From: an uncultured Bacilli bacterium
GTDB taxonomy: Bacteria > Bacillota_I > Bacilli_A > RF39 > UBA660
Length of the DNA stretch: 33,692 bases
Assembly: GCA_944350445.1 (NCBI GenBank)
Contig: CALVOW010000018.1
Location: 1-33,692, forward strand
Reading direction: 5' to 3'
Below the pieces are notes generated by a model, which worked only from the letters and a program-made list of their open reading frames with translations, did no database searches and was not told the DNA's origin. This document shows, piece after piece, positions 31,263-33,692 of the stretch. Made by a program: the position numbers and the translations under genes. Positions within the stretch are counted from its first letter, which is position 1. The number at the start of each line of letters is the position of its first letter.

Positions 31263-32657
31263 ATGAATAAAAAAGTAAAAGTAATTGTAGGAATAATTTT
31301 AATTTTCTTCATTGTATTAAGTGTTATTATTTTAATAACTGCAAAAAATAAAGGAGCAAATGAAAATAAAGAAGTTTCAAAAACTTCTAATTTAACATCA
31401 ACAATTTTAAAAATATCGGATAATTATGTGACTATGCAAGATGAAAATAATATTATTTATACTTTTTTAATTACAGAAGCTTTTAATTTAGAAGTAGGGG
31501 AAGTTATTCAATTAGAATATAAAGGAGAGTTAAATACTAGTAAAGAAATTCAAGATAATGAAGTTGTTTCTTATAAAGTATTAGAAAAAGTAAGCGGAGA
31601 AATTCCTAGTTCTTGGTTAGATTCAGGTCTTTTTAGTGATTTTTACAAGTTGGCTTATCAAAAATTAGAAACTTTAACTTTGGATGAAAAGATTGGGCAA
31701 ATATTATTAGCTCGGGTTCCTACTACTAAGCAAATCGAAGATTTACAAAAATATAAATTTGGGGGTTATTTATTATTTCAAAGAGATTTTGATTCGAAAA
31801 CGAAAAATGAAGTAATTTCCATGATTAAAAATTATCAAGATAATGCTAATATCCCTTTATTAATTGCTGTTGATGAAGAAGGGGGAACTGTTAGTCGAAT
31901 TAGTAGTAATAAAAATTTAGTCGAAACACCTTTTAAATCCCCAAGAGAATTATATCAAGAAGGAGGATTCTCGCTTATTTCGGAAGATACAATTTTGAAA
32001 AGTCAAATTTTAGAAGAACTAGGTATTAATTTAAATTTAGCTCCGGTTGTTGATATTGCCACGAATCCAACTGATTATATGTATAGTCGATCAGTAGGTT
32101 TAGATGCAACTTTAACCTCGGAATATGCCAAGACAGTTATTGAAGCTAGTCATTTAGGAACTGTAAGTTATACCTTAAAACATTTTCCTGGCTATGGAAA
32201 TAATGCAGATACACATCAAGGAATAAGTATTGATACAAGAAGTTTAGAGACAATTTTAGAAAATGATATTAAACCTTTTGAAGCCGGAATTAAAGCTAAG
32301 GCTGAAGCAGTTTTAGTAAGTCATAATATTGTCGAAGCGTTAGATAAAGAGAAACCAGCATCTTTATCAATTTCTGTTCATAATTTACTGCGGGATGATT
32401 TAGGATTTACAGGCATTGTTATAACCGATGATTTATCAATGAAAGCTATCACTGATAATTATTCAAAAACCTCAGTTGTTGATGCTATTTTAGCTGGTAA
32501 TGATTTATTAATTGTAACGGATTATGAGGAGGCAATTAAAAGCATCAAGCAAGCCTTAGAAGATAAAACGTTAAGTGAAGATTTATTAGATAAAATGGTT
32601 TTTCGAATTCTTGCTTTCAAATATTATAAAGGTTTATTAGTTCCAGTTAGCAAGTAA
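31263..32657 (+). CDS. nagZ: Glycoside hydrolase family 3 beta-N-acetylhexosaminidase (NagZ type), membrane-anchored
   Basis: 464 aa. One N-terminal membrane helix (residues about 5-27) with no lipobox Cys suggests a membrane-anchored enzyme facing outward. After a beta-rich linker of about 100 residues, the GH3 barrel begins near residue 125 with KIGQILLARVP. Diagnostic motifs are AVDEEGGTVSRI, LNLAPVVDIATNP, KHFPGYGNNADTHQG (mobile loop carrying the acid/base His) and ITDDLSMKAI (nucleophile Asp). NagZ-type enzymes remove N-acetylglucosamine from muropeptides during wall recycling. It converges with uvsE; the two 3' ends overlap by 34 bp. ATG 31263 follows ATGGTGATCGT. Confidence 0.88.
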   Translation: MNKKVKVIVGIILIFFIVLSVIILITAKNKGANENKEVSKTSNLTSTILKISDNYVTMQDENNIIYTFLITEAFNLEVGEVIQLEYKGELNTSKEIQDNEVVSYKVLEKVSGEIPSSWLDSGLFSDFYKLAYQKLETLTLDEKIGQILLARVPTTKQIEDLQKYKFGGYLLFQRDFDSKTKNEVISMIKNYQDNANIPLLIAVDEEGGTVSRISSNKNLVETPFKSPRELYQEGGFSLISEDTILKSQILEELGINLNLAPVVDIATNPTDYMYSRSVGLDATLTSEYAKTVIEASHLGTVSYTLKHFPGYGNNADTHQGISIDTRSLETILENDIKPFEAGIKAKAEAVLVSHNIVEALDKEKPASLSISVHNLLRDDLGFTGIVITDDLSMKAITDNYSKTSVVDAILAGNDLLIVTDYEEAIKSIKQALEDKTLSEDLLDKMVFRILAFKYYKGLLVPVSK

Positions 32658-33580
32658 ATAGTATTATTCTTTATTTTTAAAGGTTTATAAAACTTTATTT
32701 GTCTTGTAAGTTTTAATAAAGATTCTTCTTTACCTTTACATTCTAGCATTATATCAATATCAATATTAAATTTTTCTAAAATATTAATAAATTTTAAAAA
32801 CGAATGATAATCTATATAAAAATGATGCGTTCGTTTTTCTTTGTTATTTTTGGGACTTGAAAAATGCATTTTCGCGTTTAAATTAGTAAATCTCCAAGTA
32901 TTTAGTATTCTTGTTAGGAAATCATTAATTTTTTCTTTTGGCTCATGATTACATAAGAAATGATGATAATCAAGGACCATAGGAATTTGTAATTTTTCAC
33001 ATAAAAGAAGAGTTTCGGTTACGGTATAAGTTTTATCATCGTTTTCTAATACGATCATTTCTTGGAGACACTTATTTAATTTTAAAAATACCATTTCAAA
33101 TACTTTTAAGCCTTCTTCTTTACTTTGATATTTACTTCCAATATGTAAAATAACTTTTCCAGCGATTTTTAATAAATCAAAAAATTCTTGATAAGTATTT
33201 AACATTTTAATACTTATATCTTGGACTTCTTTTTTACGACTATTTAAAATTAAAAAATGATCGGCATGAATATCAACTCGCATTCCATATTTTTTAATTT
33301 TTTGACCAATTCTCTCACAAATACTTTGAAATTTATCTAAACTATAATCAATATTTTGAACAGTTTTTAAAGGAAATAGATTAGCAGAAATCCGGTAGAA
33401 AAATATTTTATTTTGATAATTAAATTCAATTATTTTTTCTAAGATTTTTAAATTATTAAAAATGATTTCTTCAAGTTTTTTTAGAGGTTCTTCTATTTTT
33501 TGATATTGTTTTAAAGTCATTGTATGACTACCTTCAAGAAAAGAATTTGGTGTACCTAAATAACCTAATCTAATTTTCAT
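32624..33580 (-). CDS. uvsE: UV damage endonuclease UvsE
   Basis: 318 aa. The opening RLGYLGTPNSF, the strand FFYRISANLFPL, the metal-site segments MRVDIHADHFLILNS, KVILHIGSKYQSKE and PMVLDYHHFLCNH, and the late DIMLECKGKEESLLKL fit the TIM-barrel UVDE/UvsE family. The enzyme nicks DNA 5' to UV photoproducts, which suits a spore former exposed to UV. The C terminus overlaps the nagZ 3' end on the opposite strand. Start ATG 33580 follows AAATGGTGATAAA on the minus strand. The remaining 112 bp to the window end show no gene. Confidence 0.88.
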   Translation of the reverse strand: MKIRLGYLGTPNSFLEGSHTMTLKQYQKIEEPLKKLEEIIFNNLKILEKIIEFNYQNKIFFYRISANLFPLKTVQNIDYSLDKFQSICERIGQKIKKYGMRVDIHADHFLILNSRKKEVQDISIKMLNTYQEFFDLLKIAGKVILHIGSKYQSKEEGLKVFEMVFLKLNKCLQEMIVLENDDKTYTVTETLLLCEKLQIPMVLDYHHFLCNHEPKEKINDFLTRILNTWRFTNLNAKMHFSSPKNNKEKRTHHFYIDYHSFLKFINILEKFNIDIDIMLECKGKEESLLKLTRQIKFYKPLKIKNNTIYLLTGTNKPL

Positions 33581-33692
33581 TTTATCACCATTTATATTAT
33601 TACCAAAAAATTAGAGATAGTGTAACAAATTGTCGGGAAAAAAATTAATGAGCCAAAGAAGATAAAAATGTAAAGAGAGAAGAATTGATACC

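Noticed and set aside
1-33692. CRISPR array, tRNA or rRNA genes, and mycoplasma-type TGA=Trp recoding
   Set aside because: No regularly spaced repeats or recognisable tRNA/rRNA sequences were seen by eye, and TGA ends several well-supported genes such as spoVAC, yabG and the NAGPA gene.

Overview
The window is very AT-rich and reads as a chromosomal segment of an endospore-forming, low-GC Firmicute. It carries a SpoVAC-SpoVAD-SpoVAE operon, YabG next to KsgA and Veg, and a coat-like Tyr/Pro protein. TGA is used as a stop and TGG as Trp, so the standard bacterial code (table 11) applies, not the mycoplasma code. An uncultured gut relative of the Bacilli/Mollicutes border (RF39-like) is my guess from composition and gene content; the sequence does not prove it.

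Layout. 1-278: truncated IS66-type transposase at the edge. 499-6914: an unknown protein, TspO/MBR, a Y-family DNA polymerase, a double-AAA ClpX-like unfoldase and a degenerate phosphoglycerate-mutase-like protein. 6915-7394: no long ORF, but an apparent stand-alone structured RNA with its own promoter and terminator. 7395-9681: two membrane-anchored envelope proteins (tandem-repeat protein and NAGPA-type phosphodiester glycosidase). 9832-11619: HAD-like phosphatase, unknown protein, coat-like protein. 11671-16089: M29 aminopeptidase, guanine deaminase, DnaI helicase loader and a divergent RNB-domain protein. 16242-18027: SpoVA operon. 18089-21323: unknown protein, VanY-type carboxypeptidase, then ksgA-yabG-veg, an order also found in Bacillus.

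21318-27340 is an accessory island bounded by two 186-bp direct repeats that differ at two positions. The repeats are copies of the 3' end of an ABC permease gene plus its terminator. The island holds a truncated permease remnant, a probable frameshifted gene, a three-gene operon (RlmA-type zinc-finger methyltransferase, second SAM methyltransferase, radical SAM/SPASM maturase), an IS-type transposase, and a 53-residue peptide containing five cysteines in ten residues behind its own near-consensus promoter. I read this as a compact peptide-modification (RiPP) locus, with the rRNA methyltransferase homologue as a possible immunity or tailoring gene; its product is unknown.

27195-28719 is the intact permease and ATPase of a NitT/TauT-type importer with no binding protein nearby. 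The right end carries a VanW-domain protein, a thioredoxin-fold protein that has lost both active-site cysteines, a membrane-anchored NagZ-type glycosidase and a UvsE UV endonuclease. The main themes are spore formation and wall remodelling, DNA repair and replication, and one mobile peptide-modification island. All functions are inferred from motifs read by eye; no database search was run.
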